Of a stretch of 64,000 nucleotides of DNA, positions 36,535 through 46,676 are shown piece by piece. Origin of the DNA: an uncultured Leifsonia sp. (GTDB lineage: Bacteria > Actinomycetota > Actinomycetes > Actinomycetales > Microbacteriaceae); NCBI RefSeq assembly GCF_945957465.1, contig NZ_CAMFLC010000018.1:1-64000 (forward strand), in the 5' to 3' direction. Under the pieces are notes generated by a model, which had not been told where the DNA came from, did no database searches, and was given only the letters and a program-made list of their open reading frames with translations. The number at the start of each line of letters is the position of its first letter. Within the stretch, counting starts at the first letter, position 1. The position numbers and the translations under genes are program-made.

Positions 36535-37167
36535 TCAGACCCGGTCCTCGAGTCGACGGCGGATGTCCGCCGCGATGTCCTCCACCGGCTGCGATGCGTC
36601 CACGACGAGGAACCGCTCGGGCTCGGCCTCGGCCAGCGCCAGGTAGCCGGCGCGCACCCGGGCGTGGAACTCGGACCGTTCGGCCTCGAGCCGGTCGTAC
36701 CGCGTGCGAGCAGAGTCCAGCCGTGCGCGCGCCGACTCCTCGTCGAGGTCGAGCAGGATGGTCACGTCGGGCAGCAGGCCTTCGGTCGCCCACAGCGACA
36801 GCTCACGCACCTGATCGGCGTCGAGCACCCGGCCGGCACCCTGGTAGGCGACGGACGAATCGATGTAGCGGTCTTGCAGCACGACGTCGCCGCGTTCGAG
36901 GGCGGGTCGCACGACCGTCGCCACGTGGTGGGCGCGATCGGCCGCGTAGAGCAGGGCCTCAGCGCGCGGGGCGATGTCTCCGCGGTGGTGGAGCACGATC
37001 TCCCGGATCTCGACGCCGGCGGCCGTGCCGCCCGGTTCGCGGGTGCGCACGACCGTCCGGCCACGGCCGCTCAACCACTGCTCCAGGAGCGCCGCCTGGG
37101 TGGACTTGCCGACGCCGTCTCCGCCTTCGAGGGTGATGAACAGGCCGGGCTGCGCCTCCGCGCTCAC
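36535..37167 (-). CDS. tmk: Thymidylate kinase
   Basis: 210 residues. P-loop GGDGVGKST (15-23), DRYIDSSVAYQGAGR with the DRY/H motif, and a C-terminal lid with arginines. It phosphorylates dTMP to dTDP. The GTG start overlaps the topA stop by GTGA, so synthesis is coupled to topoisomerase I, and holB follows: a replication-minded operon topA-tmk-holB. Confidence 0.96.
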   Translation of the reverse strand: MSAEAQPGLFITLEGGDGVGKSTQAALLEQWLSGRGRTVVRTREPGGTAAGVEIREIVLHHRGDIAPRAEALLYAADRAHHVATVVRPALERGDVVLQDRYIDSSVAYQGAGRVLDADQVRELSLWATEGLLPDVTILLDLDEESARARLDSARTRYDRLEAERSEFHARVRAGYLALAEAEPERFLVVDASQPVEDIAADIRRRLEDRV

Positions 37168-39998
37168 TCGGCGGTCTTCTTCGCCGCGGAACGCGTCGAC
37201 GTGCTCTTCGGCTTGGCCGCAGCCTTCGTCTTGGCCGCCGTCGTCTTCGCTGCGGTCGTCTTGGCTGCGGTCGCCTTCGCTGCGGTCGTCTTGGCCGCCG
37301 TCGTCTTGGCCGCCGTCGAGCGCGTGGTCGCGCGCTTGGTCGGCTTCTTGGCCGGTCCCTTCGCCCGTTTGTCCGCCAGCAGCTGCACGGCCCGCTCGAA
37401 GTCGACCTCGTCGACGGTCTCGCCGCGCGGGATGGTGGCGTTGGTCTCGCCGTCGGTCACGTACGCGCCGAACCGGCCGTCCTTGATCCGGATCGGCTTG
37501 CCGCTGACCGGGTCCGCCTCGAACTCCTTGAGCGCGCTGGAGGCACGGCGGTTGCCGTACTTCGGCTGCGCGAACAGTTCGAGCGCGCCGGCGAGGTCGA
37601 TGGCGAAGATGTCGTCCTCGCTGGGCAGCGACCGGGTGTCCGTGCCCTTCTTCAGGTACGGGCCGTAGCGGCCGTTCGCAGCCTGGATGTCAGCGCCGCT
37701 CTCCGGGTCGGTTCCGACCGTTCGCGGCAGCTCGAGCAGTCTCAGCGCGGTGTCGAGGTCGATCGTCGCCAGATCCATCGACTTGAACAGAGACGCCGTG
37801 CGCGGCTTGACGGCCGTCTTCTTCGCCGCCTTCTTGGGCTCGACGACCTCGCCGGTCTTCGGATCGACCGCCGGCTCCTCCTCCGGGTCGGCCTCGGTCA
37901 CATAGGGACCGAAGCGACCGTCTTTCGCGAGCACCAGCTTGCCGGTGGCCGGGTCGGAGCCCAGCACCCGGTCGGTCTGCACCGGCGCCTCGATGAGCTC
38001 CTTCGCCTTGGCGGGCGTCAGCTCGTCCGGTGCCAGTTCCGGCGGCAGGTTGACGCGGCGAGGGGTGGCGTCCTCGGGCGCACCTTCTTCGTGGACTTCG
38101 AGATACGGCCCGTACTTGCCGATCCGCAGGGTCACGCCGTCGTCGATCGTGATCGAGTTGATGCTGCGCGCGTCGATCTCACCGAGGTTGTCGATGACGC
38201 GGCGCAGTCCCTTGTGCTTGTCGCTTCCGAAGTAGAAGCTGTTGAGCCAGTCGACGCGCTCGGCCTCGCCGTCGGCGATGCGATCGAGGTCGTCCTCCAT
38301 TTCGGCGGTGAAGTCGTACTGCACGAGGTCGGCGAAGTAGTCCTCCAGCAGCCTGACCACCGAGAAGGCGATCCAGCTGGGAACGAGTGCCTGACCGCGC
38401 TGAGTGACGTAACCGCGATCGATGATCGTCGAGATGATGCTCGCGAACGTGGAGGGCCGCCCGATGCCGAGCTCTTCGAGCGTCTTCACCAGGCTGGCCT
38501 CGGTGTAGCGCGGCGGCGGGGTGGTCTCGTGGCCGTCCGCTGCGACGTCCGTGACCGCCAGCTGCTGGCCTTCGGTCAGCGGCGGGAGCTTGGCGTCGCC
38601 GCCCGCGTCGGCGTTGCGCTCCTCGTCTCGGCCTTCTTCGTACGCGTTGAGGAATCCGCGGAAGGTGATGACGGTGCCGCTGGCGGTGAATTCCGCGACG
38701 GCCCCGTCGAGCGGCCCTTCCGAGATCGCGGCTTCGACGGTGACCGAAGCGGTCTGGCCCTTTGCATCGGCCATCTGCGAGGCGACCGTTCGCTTCCAGA
38801 TCAGGTCGTAGAGGCGCAGCTCCGGACCGCGGAGCGACTTCTCGAGCTCCGCGGGCGTTCGGAACACCTCACCGGCCGGCCGGATCGCCTCGTGCGCCTC
38901 CTGCGCGTTCTTGCTCTTCGAGGCGTAGACGCGCGGCTTGTCCGGCACGGTTTCGGCGCCGTACAGCTTGGCGGCCTGGGTGCGCGCCGCGTTGGTGGCC
39001 TGCTGCGACAGCGACGCGGAGTCGGTGCGCATATAGGTGATGTAGCCGTTCTCATAGAGCGTCTGGGCCACGCTCATCGTCTGCCGGGCCGAGAAACGCA
39101 GCTTGCGCGCGGCCTCCTGCTGCATCGTGGAGGTGGTGAACGGTGCGGCAGGCCGGCGGGAGTACGGCTTGGAGTCGACCTTCGAGACGGAGACCGCGGT
39201 GCTCGGCAGCCGGACGGCGTCCGCGAGCGCCTGGGCGGACGTCTCGTCGAGCGTGGTCGCGCCGGACGTCAGACGGCCGTGGTCGTCGAAGTCGCGACCG
39301 GTGGCGACCCGCTCGCCGTTCAGCCGGGCGAGGCGCGCCTCGAACGCGGCCGCCTCCTCCGGAGCGAGCTGGGCGGTGAGCCCCCAGTAGGATGCCGCGA
39401 CGAACGCGAGCCGCTCGCGCTCCCGGTCGACGACGAGCCGCGTAGCTGCGGACTGCACGCGTCCGGCCGAGAGCCCGGGGCCGACCTTGCGCCAGAGAAC
39501 GGGCGAGACCTCGTAGCCGTAGAGACGGTCGAGGATGCGACGGGTCTCCTGCGCGTCGACCAGGGCGGTGTCGATCTCGCGCGTGTTGTCGCGCGCCTTC
39601 TCGATCGCCTCCTTGGTGATCTCGTGGAACACCATGCGCTTGACCGGCACCTTGGGCTTCAGGACCTCGACGAGGTGCCACGCGATGGCCTCTCCTTCAC
39701 GGTCCTCATCAGTGGCGAGCAGGAGTTCGTCGGCGTCTTTGAGGGCGCGCTTGAGATCGGCGACGGTCTTCTTCTTCTGGTCGGACACCACGTAGTAGGG
39801 CGCGAACTGGTTCTCGACGTCGACGGAGAACTTGCCGAGCGACCCCTTCTTCAGCTCGGGAGGCAGGTTCTTGGGCTCGATCAGGTCGCGGATGTGTCCG
39901 ACGGACGCCATCACCTCGTAGCCGTCGCCGAGGTACTGGGCGATGGACTTCACCTTGTTCGGTGACTCCACGATGACGAGCTTCTTCGTGCCAGGCAC
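37164..39998 (-). CDS. topA: DNA topoisomerase I with Ala/Lys/Thr repeat tail
   Basis: 944 residues. N-terminal Toprim (KLVIVESPNKVKSIAQYLG), active-site Tyr near residue 322 in GYITYMRTDSASLS, then the actinobacterial C-terminal Toprim-associated repeats (FGPYVTE, YGPYLKKG, FGAYVTDGE) with no zinc fingers. The last ~50 residues are a basic tail of repeated TTAAK-like units. Such lysine tails in actinobacterial TopA raise DNA binding and processivity. It relaxes negative supercoils. The GTG start has GAGGAG upstream. The 238 bp before it hold its promoter and nothing else I recognise. Confidence 0.97.
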   Translation of the reverse strand: MPGTKKLVIVESPNKVKSIAQYLGDGYEVMASVGHIRDLIEPKNLPPELKKGSLGKFSVDVENQFAPYYVVSDQKKKTVADLKRALKDADELLLATDEDREGEAIAWHLVEVLKPKVPVKRMVFHEITKEAIEKARDNTREIDTALVDAQETRRILDRLYGYEVSPVLWRKVGPGLSAGRVQSAATRLVVDRERERLAFVAASYWGLTAQLAPEEAAAFEARLARLNGERVATGRDFDDHGRLTSGATTLDETSAQALADAVRLPSTAVSVSKVDSKPYSRRPAAPFTTSTMQQEAARKLRFSARQTMSVAQTLYENGYITYMRTDSASLSQQATNAARTQAAKLYGAETVPDKPRVYASKSKNAQEAHEAIRPAGEVFRTPAELEKSLRGPELRLYDLIWKRTVASQMADAKGQTASVTVEAAISEGPLDGAVAEFTASGTVITFRGFLNAYEEGRDEERNADAGGDAKLPPLTEGQQLAVTDVAADGHETTPPPRYTEASLVKTLEELGIGRPSTFASIISTIIDRGYVTQRGQALVPSWIAFSVVRLLEDYFADLVQYDFTAEMEDDLDRIADGEAERVDWLNSFYFGSDKHKGLRRVIDNLGEIDARSINSITIDDGVTLRIGKYGPYLEVHEEGAPEDATPRRVNLPPELAPDELTPAKAKELIEAPVQTDRVLGSDPATGKLVLAKDGRFGPYVTEADPEEEPAVDPKTGEVVEPKKAAKKTAVKPRTASLFKSMDLATIDLDTALRLLELPRTVGTDPESGADIQAANGRYGPYLKKGTDTRSLPSEDDIFAIDLAGALELFAQPKYGNRRASSALKEFEADPVSGKPIRIKDGRFGAYVTDGETNATIPRGETVDEVDFERAVQLLADKRAKGPAKKPTKRATTRSTAAKTTAAKTTAAKATAAKTTAAKTTAAKTKAAAKPKSTSTRSAAKKTAE
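37203..37323. repeat. Degenerate short tandem repeats encoding the TopA tail
   Basis: Short units of the form GCNGCGGTCGTCTTNG recur about seven times and encode the Thr-Ala-Ala-Lys pattern of the TopA C-terminus. Such repeats can change copy number by slippage, so tail length may differ between strains. Confidence 0.75.
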
Positions 39999-40236
39999 TT
40001 GACTCCTCTTATATAGCTGCTGTGTTCAGACGGACCTCGCCGGCCCGAAATCGCTCCCCCGAGCGCCGCGCAGAGGGCGGCGAGCGTGAGCCGAGCGGCC
40101 CAACAGGCAAACCATACACACCTCGGCCGGTTGTGTGCCTAATCGTCGGCACCCTTCGCGCCGGCGTTCGCCGCCGGCGCATCGCGGACGAGGCCGGCCC
40201 CTGTTGCCCGGCGGGGTACGGGAGGACAATGGAGGC

Positions 40237-40488
40237 ATGGCAACGACATCAATGACGACGTACACCGCCAAGCTCATCGACGGGCCCCTGGAGGGCAAGA
40301 CCATCTCCACTTCCTTCCTCGACTCCGGTGTGCCGCAACCGCGGCTCGAACTGGCCGCTCCGTCGGGCGGCAAGCACTACTTGTATGTACGCGGCTCCGC
40401 CTCCGAGACCGAGTACGCCTCGGACGATCCGACCGCCTCCCTGCCGAGTGCGGTGGCGTACCGCTACGTGGAGACGGTGTTCGAGTAG
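40237..40488 (+). CDS. Small conserved-looking protein of unknown function
   Basis: 83 residues (MATTSMTTYTAKLIDGPLEG...), soluble, slightly acidic, with no signal, membrane segment or motif I recognise. A GGAGG abuts the ATG very closely and another lies 11 bases upstream; the ATG at 40252 is a possible alternative start. It is alone on the plus strand between topA (divergent) and the tad locus (convergent, 6 bp). The sequence has the composition of a real protein, whereas the overlapping frames do not. Confidence 0.65.
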   Translation: MATTSMTTYTAKLIDGPLEGKTISTSFLDSGVPQPRLELAAPSGGKHYLYVRGSASETEYASDDPTASLPSAVAYRYVETVFE

Positions 40489-40494
40489 CGGGAA

Positions 40495-40857
40495 TCAACC
40501 GGTGCCGGGAGGGCCGGCCCGAGCGAGCGAGCGCGCCTGCGAACCCGCGTAGGGCACCACCGCCGTGACCTGCACCACAACCCCGGCGACCGTACAGTCG
40601 CCGAGCGCAGCGCCGTTGGCCCGTATTACCCGCTCCGCTTGAGCGCATGGTTCGCCGGGCGCCCGGCCGACCACGACATCTGCTCCTGCGAGGGCTGCCG
40701 CGTCCGCGGCGTGGGCCGCACGCTGTCGCGCCGACCACGCGCCGCAGACGAGCATCGCGGCCGCTGTGACCGCGAGGATGACGGCGATGGCCGCGATCGC
40801 GAGGACCGTTCCCGAGCCGCGCTCGCCCTCCGCTCGCATGCACGAGCGCGGAATCAT
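40495..40857 (-). CDS. TadE-like small pilin-locus protein (Rv3654c type)
   Basis: 120 residues. A short head, one hydrophobic segment (GTVLAIAAIAVILAVTAAAM) and a hydrophilic domain with HAADAAALAGAD, which is the signature of the helicase/secretion-neighbourhood TadE-like family. The ATG overlaps the stop of the preceding TadE gene by ATGA, fixing the start. It is probably a minor pilin or exported component of the Tad system. Last gene of the locus. Confidence 0.82.
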   Translation of the reverse strand: MIPRSCMRAEGERGSGTVLAIAAIAVILAVTAAAMLVCGAWSARQRAAHAADAAALAGADVVVGRAPGEPCAQAERVIRANGAALGDCTVAGVVVQVTAVVPYAGSQARSLARAGPPGTG

Positions 40858-41216
40858 TCCGGCTCGACATCGTCGAGAACGCACGAGCGAGCCGACACGA
40901 CGACCCCGAGCGCGCCGAGACCTGCTGCGTTGCTCTGCTGGGAGAGCGTCACGCACACCAGTCCGGCGTCCGAGCCGACCGTCCGCGTCGCCCCGGACGG
41001 AGGTTCGGGGGCCACCTCGCCGCGACCGATGAGGCGTGCCGCCGTTGCCGCGTGATCCAGCAGCCGCGCCTGCTGGGCGGCGGCCTGGACCGCCCCGACG
41101 CACACCGCCAGGCACAGCAGGACGGCGGGGAGCGCCGTGGCGAACTCCGCCGCGACGCTGCCCCGCTCGTGGACATCGCCTGGTGCCGCGATCCCGCCGG
41201 CTCCGTATCGCTGCAC
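40854..41216 (-). CDS. TadE family pseudopilin
   Basis: 120 residues from a GTG preceded by AAGGGG. The processing region ERGSVAAEFATALPAVLLCLAV has the Glu of pseudopilins at the head of the hydrophobic helix, as in TadE. The remaining domain has two spaced Cys residues (VCVTL, ARSCVLDD) that may form a disulphide outside. It lies 29 bp after the Flp-like gene and overlaps the next gene. Confidence 0.84.
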   Translation of the reverse strand: MQRYGAGGIAAPGDVHERGSVAAEFATALPAVLLCLAVCVGAVQAAAQQARLLDHAATAARLIGRGEVAPEPPSGATRTVGSDAGLVCVTLSQQSNAAGLGALGVVVSARSCVLDDVEPE

Positions 41217-41245
41217 GTTTTTCGCCCCTTGTGCCACTCGCTGGA

Positions 41246-41446
41246 TCAGCCGCCCACGGTCAAGGCGCGCCGGACGAGGTCGGCGAGCACCGACCTCACC
41301 TCGTCGCCGCGCAACAGCATCAGCAGCGCGCCGGCGAATCCGACCGCCGCCATCGTGGTGACGGCATACTCCGCAGTACTCGCGCCGCGATCCTCCCGCC
41401 GCAGCCGGTGCACCAGGTCCCGCGCTCCCCGCATGATCTCGCCCAT
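41246..41446 (-). CDS. Flp-pilin-like DUF4244 protein
   Basis: 66 residues, with AAGGGGG before the ATG. DRGASTAEYAVTTMAAVGFAG has the class IVb prepilin pattern: a Gly/Ala-Ser junction followed by Thr-Ala-Glu-Tyr and a hydrophobic helix. It is the likely major pilin of the locus. After the helix only about 20 residues remain, typical of Flp. The 102 bp between it and the TadB/C gene hold no other gene. Confidence 0.86.
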   Translation of the reverse strand: MGEIMRGARDLVHRLRREDRGASTAEYAVTTMAAVGFAGALLMLLRGDEVRSVLADLVRRALTVGG

Positions 41447-41548
41447 GTGTTCCCCCTTCGTGTGTGTCGACCACGGTGCTCGTGGCCCGTTCCGATGCTT
41501 CCGGTCGGCGACGCCCGGCGTGGGCGCCGCCACGAATCTGTGGACACC

Positions 41549-42601
41549 TCACATCAGCCCCGTGAATGTGGAGGACACCATCGCGAGGATCACGGGCACC
41601 ACGCCGAGCAGCACGAACGCCGGCAGCACGCACACCCCGAGAGGCAGCAGCAGCCGCACGGCGAGCAGTTCGGCCCGCACACGGCCCCGCGCCCGGGCTC
41701 CGCGGCGTTCCTGCCTCGCTTCGGCGGCCAGCAGTTCGATTGCCGGTGCGCCGGCCCGTTCGGCGACCCGCAGAACCCGGTCGACGGAGTGGGCCGCGCC
41801 CTCGTCAGCGGGCATGCCCACCTGAGCACGGACGGCCGCGATGAGTCGCCTGGCGCGGGATACCGACATGCCTCCTGCCAGCGCGATCGCCATCAGTTCG
41901 TGCTCCGAACCGGCGATGGCACCCACGCGCGATGCTTCGCCGACGAGCCGCGCGGTCCAGGCGCGACCGGCAGCCATCAGCGACAGCCCTGCGACGCCCG
42001 CACCCCAGCCGAGCGGGCTGCCCACGAGCGCGCCGACCACATCCACGCCGATGGCGTACGCCATGCCAACGCCGACAGCCGGCAGCCACGCCATCAGTCG
42101 CGCCGTCGCACGCGGGCCGGCCAGCGACGTACGCACATCCCGCACGGTCTCCGCCCGATCGCGCAGCGACGCCGCAGCGCCACGCAACGCGGGCGACAGC
42201 GGCGCGCCGGCGTGCTCGGCGACGCTCCACACCGCCGCGATCGTCGCCGCACCGTGATCGACCGGATCAGGGGCGCGCCGGCGCGGCCGGAGCGACCACC
42301 GCTGCCGTCGCATCCCCCTCAGCGCACGGATCCCCCACGGCGTTCGCCCGCGCCGCAGCCACCGCCGCTCCCCCGTCTCGGCCCCACGTCGACGCGCTGC
42401 CTCGACGATCGCCTCTGCCGGCGGCACGCCCGCCGCGATCCTGGCAGCAGCCGCCCGCACGACCGCGTGCTCGGTGTCCTCTGCGACATACGCCCAGACT
42501 GCGATCGGGGAGATCCCCGCGTCGAGCAGTACCGCGAGGGCCTCCACCGCCCGGGCAAGCAGGTCGTCGGCCGGGTGGTGCCGGAGCACAGCCTCAACCA
42601 C
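41549..42601 (-). CDS. Type II secretion F family protein (TadB/TadC-like, single gene)
   Basis: 350 residues from a GTG that overlaps the TadA-like gene by 8 bp. The N-terminal 100 residues are helical and partly repeat the GspF pattern (AVEALAVLLDAGISPIAVW); the C-terminal half has three hydrophobic segments and the GspF motif AGSEHELMAIALAGGMSVSRA. Most loci have separate TadB and TadC; here one protein seems to stand for both. It is the inner-membrane platform of the pilus machine. Confidence 0.8.
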   Translation of the reverse strand: MVEAVLRHHPADDLLARAVEALAVLLDAGISPIAVWAYVAEDTEHAVVRAAAARIAAGVPPAEAIVEAARRRGAETGERRWLRRGRTPWGIRALRGMRRQRWSLRPRRRAPDPVDHGAATIAAVWSVAEHAGAPLSPALRGAAASLRDRAETVRDVRTSLAGPRATARLMAWLPAVGVGMAYAIGVDVVGALVGSPLGWGAGVAGLSLMAAGRAWTARLVGEASRVGAIAGSEHELMAIALAGGMSVSRARRLIAAVRAQVGMPADEGAAHSVDRVLRVAERAGAPAIELLAAEARQERRGARARGRVRAELLAVRLLLPLGVCVLPAFVLLGVVPVILAMVSSTFTGLM

Positions 42602-43583
42602 CTCCCGTCACCGCCAGCCGGCCGTCGGCGGTCGTCGTCAACCGGCCGAAGCCGGCGATCCTTCGGCGGTCGCCCGTTCTCGTGACGTGGACGACCAGCC
42701 CGATCGCGCTGACCGCCTGACGCGCGAGCGCGAGTTCGCCGATCCCCGCGAGGGCACCGAGTGCCTCGAGACGCGCGGGCACATCGGAGAGGGAGTTCGC
42801 GTGCAGGGTGCCCGCCCCTCCGTCGTGTCCGGTGTTCAACGCCGCGAGCAGGTCGACGATCTCCTCGCCGCGACATTCGCCGAGCACGAGCCGGTCGGGC
42901 CGCATCCGCAGCGCTTCGCGCACCAGTCGGCGCAGCCCCACTCCTCCCGCCCCCTCGAGGTTCGGCTGCCGTGTCTGCAAGCCCACGACGTGCGGGTGGG
43001 CGATCCGGAGCTCCGCGACGTCCTCGATGAGCACGATCCGCTCGTCGGGCGGCGCCTGGGACAGCAGCGCCCCCAGGAGCGTCGTTTTGCCCGCTCCGCC
43101 CGCACCCGTGATGAGGAGGTTGGTGCGCGTCACCACGGCCTCCCGGAGCCGCGTGGCGTCGGAGGGCGTCACGGTCCGGTCGCGCACCAGGTCGTCGAGC
43201 CCGAGCGCGACCGTGCTCGGCACCCTGATCGAGATCAACGCGCCGGCCGTCGAGATCGGAGCGAGGACGGCGTGCACCCGCACGCCCCCGGCGAGCCGGA
43301 CGTCGGCGAATGGCGTGGCCTCGTCGAGATGACGCCCGCCGACGGCGATCAGACGGGTCGCGAGCCGACGGGCGGTGTGCGCGTCGGCGCTCCAGCCGTC
43401 GACGCGGTGGAGGCCGCGTGGACCGCCATCGGACCAGAGCACGCCATCGCCCGTGAGGAAGGGGTCGGTGACGCCCTCGCGCATCAGGTAGGGGGTCAGC
43501 GGCCCGAAGGTCTCCCACCGCCCAGGCGCACCGCGCGCCGTCGCGTCGGAGTGGGAGATGCCGGAAGCGCTCGAGATCGTCAT
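42594..43583 (-). CDS. tadA: TadA/CpaF family secretion ATPase
   Basis: 329 residues, short for TadA because the N-terminal domain is reduced. Walker A TGAGGAGKTTLL (159-170), Asp box VLIEDVAELRI, Walker B LVLGECRGEE and His box NTGHDGGAGTLHAN are all intact. It drives pilus assembly from the cytoplasm. First gene of the locus, 152 bp downstream of the end of the 6C RNA. No CpaE/Ssd gene is adjacent. Confidence 0.9.
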   Translation of the reverse strand: MTISSASGISHSDATARGAPGRWETFGPLTPYLMREGVTDPFLTGDGVLWSDGGPRGLHRVDGWSADAHTARRLATRLIAVGGRHLDEATPFADVRLAGGVRVHAVLAPISTAGALISIRVPSTVALGLDDLVRDRTVTPSDATRLREAVVTRTNLLITGAGGAGKTTLLGALLSQAPPDERIVLIEDVAELRIAHPHVVGLQTRQPNLEGAGGVGLRRLVREALRMRPDRLVLGECRGEEIVDLLAALNTGHDGGAGTLHANSLSDVPARLEALGALAGIGELALARQAVSAIGLVVHVTRTGDRRRIAGFGRLTTTADGRLAVTGGG

Positions 43584-43633
43584 GGCCTCGAGGCTAGGAA
43601 GGCCCCGCGCGGCGCGAGGCCGACGACCGGAAT

Positions 43634-43659
43634 CTGTGGACAGACCCCGTCATCCACAG
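43634..43659. repeat. Inverted repeat with DnaA-box-like arms in the tadA leader
   Basis: CTGTGGA and TCCACAG form perfect 7-bp arms 12 bases apart. Each arm extends to a 9-mer one base off the DnaA box (TCATCCACA, and CTGTCCACA on the minus strand). The 13-mer GAATCTGTGGACA here (43630-43642) recurs at 41534-41546 in the other noncoding gap of the tad locus. Confidence 0.5.
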
Positions 43660-43689
43660 TCGAACCTGAAAAGGCAGCACCCGTGACAG

Positions 43690-43721
43690 CCGTAAGCCCG
43701 TAAGCCCGTAAGCCCGTAAGC
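43690..43721. repeat. Four tandem CCGTAAGC units
   Basis: Four perfect 8-bp copies lie head to tail between the 6C RNA terminator and the tadA leader. There are no spacers, so it is not a CRISPR. It could be slippage-prone or a protein-binding array. Confidence 0.9.
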
Positions 43722-43734
43722 CAGAGCCTGCGGT

Positions 43735-43818
43735 TAAAAAAGGGGGGCCGCACCTATTGGGGGGAACAGGTGCGGCCACTGCGGCGCAGGATTGGGGGGA
43801 ATCGATTGCGCCGCACGC
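43735..43818 (-). ncRNA. 6C small RNA
   Basis: On the minus strand two consecutive stem-loops each expose CCCCCC flanked by UU/AA pairs. The first in the transcript has stem 43780-43788 with 43807-43815, extended by GAUU/AAUC; the second has stem 43746-43755 with 43768-43777. The second is followed directly by a U-run (A-run 43736-43741), so it doubles as terminator. This is the definition of the actinobacterial 6C motif. A possible -10 is TAAATT at 43822-43827. In M. tuberculosis the 6C RNA (B11) also lies at the head of the tad-like locus. Confidence 0.93.
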
Positions 43819-43966
43819 CAGAATTTACATTCGGCCGCTGACAAGTCTACGCACAATCAATGCAAACGCAAGTCTGATCGAAGCTCGTCGCCGGCACGTT
43901 GTAGAGTCAGGCATTGTCGCGCCACGACTCGAACATCCGCATCGCAAAGGAGCGAAAAGACTCCCC

Positions 43967-45916
<1,950 letters not shown>

Positions 45917-45933
45917 CGCGCAGCCCTGGCTGC

Positions 45934-45974
45934 GGAAAAGCGTCGCGAATCGGTGAGATCCGCGACGCTTTTCC
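45934..45974. terminator. Bidirectional terminator between acs and ridA
   Basis: A perfect 14-bp stem (45934-45947 with 45961-45974) around a 13-base loop has AAAA in the left arm and TTTT in the right, so each strand reads a U-tract inside the closing arm. It lies in the 82-bp gap between the two convergent genes. Confidence 0.85.
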
Positions 45975-45998
45975 TGTGCTCGGGGGCTGGGGCGGGGG

Positions 45999-46469
45999 CT
46001 ATTCGAAGGCGACGATGAGCTCGACCTCGACGGGAGCGTCCAGCGGCAGGACCGCGACGCCGACCGCGGAACGGGCGTGCACGCCGGCGTTGCCGAAGAT
46101 CTCGCCGAGAACCTCGGAGGCGCCGTTGATGACACCCGGCTGACCCGTGAACGACGGGTCGGACGACACGAAGCCGACGACCTTCACGACGCGCGTCACG
46201 CGGTCGAGCGAGCCGATGACGCTCTTGACCGCCGCCAGGGCGTTGAGCGCGCAGATCCGGGCGTACTCCTTGGCGTCGCCCGCCGGCACAAGTCCGTGAC
46301 CGTCGCCGACCTTGCCGGTGGCGAGGAGGGCTCCCGAGACCATCGGGAGCTGACCGGAGGTGTAGACACGGCCCGCGTCGACGACCGCCGGCGTGTAGGC
46401 GGCGACCGGCGGGACGACGGCGGGGAGCTCGATTCCGAGCTCGGCGAGACGGGCTTCGATCGCGGCCAT
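45999..46469 (-). CDS. RidA family (YjgF/YER057c) protein
   Basis: 156 residues. Typical features are PAVVDAGRVYTSGQLPM near the N-terminus and ARSAVGVAVLPLDAPVEVELIVAFE at the end, with the Arg and Glu of the deaminase pocket. RidA proteins hydrolyse reactive enamines and imines formed by PLP enzymes. The internal region is longer than in E. coli RidA, as in the LL-type actinobacterial form. Its ATG shares one base with the stop of the DUF4177 gene, so the two are cotranscribed. Confidence 0.92.
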   Translation of the reverse strand: MAAIEARLAELGIELPAVVPPVAAYTPAVVDAGRVYTSGQLPMVSGALLATGKVGDGHGLVPAGDAKEYARICALNALAAVKSVIGSLDRVTRVVKVVGFVSSDPSFTGQPGVINGASEVLGEIFGNAGVHARSAVGVAVLPLDAPVEVELIVAFE

Positions 46470-46636
46470 CAGGCGGCGTCCTCTCCTGGCACCGGACGCT
46501 TGAGGTAGGCCACCAGGCCGCCTTCCGGGCCGGTCACGACCTGCACCAGCTCCCACCCTTCGGACCCCCAGTTGTTGAGGATGGCGGCCGTGTTATGGAT
46601 CATGAGAGGAGTCGTAAGGTATTCCCAGCGCAGCAT
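46469..46636 (-). CDS. Small DUF4177-like protein
   Basis: 55 residues, beginning MLRWEYLTTPLM and containing NNWGSEGWELVQVV, the core of DUF4177. The function of the family is unknown. The chosen ATG follows AAAAGAG; an in-frame ATG 12 codons earlier would overlap the divergent ponA promoter. The pairing of this gene with ridA next to a PASTA class A PBP is a recurring actinobacterial order. Confidence 0.8.
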   Translation of the reverse strand: MLRWEYLTTPLMIHNTAAILNNWGSEGWELVQVVTGPEGGLVAYLKRPVPGEDAA

Positions 46637-46676
46637 GGTGCTCTTTTCATTCGGGGGGTTTATCAGGTTCATCGCC

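Noticed and set aside
38091-39965. A 624-codon plus-strand frame opposite topA
   Set aside because: Antisense to conserved topoisomerase sequence, no domain, no ribosome site.
43690-43721. CCGTAAGC tandem repeats as a CRISPR remnant
   Set aside because: Units are 8 bp, directly abutting, with no spacers and no cas genes.
43757-43966. Upstream extension of acs through the 6C RNA region
   Set aside because: The extra residues are encoded by the 6C hairpins and acs homology starts at the ATG at 43967.
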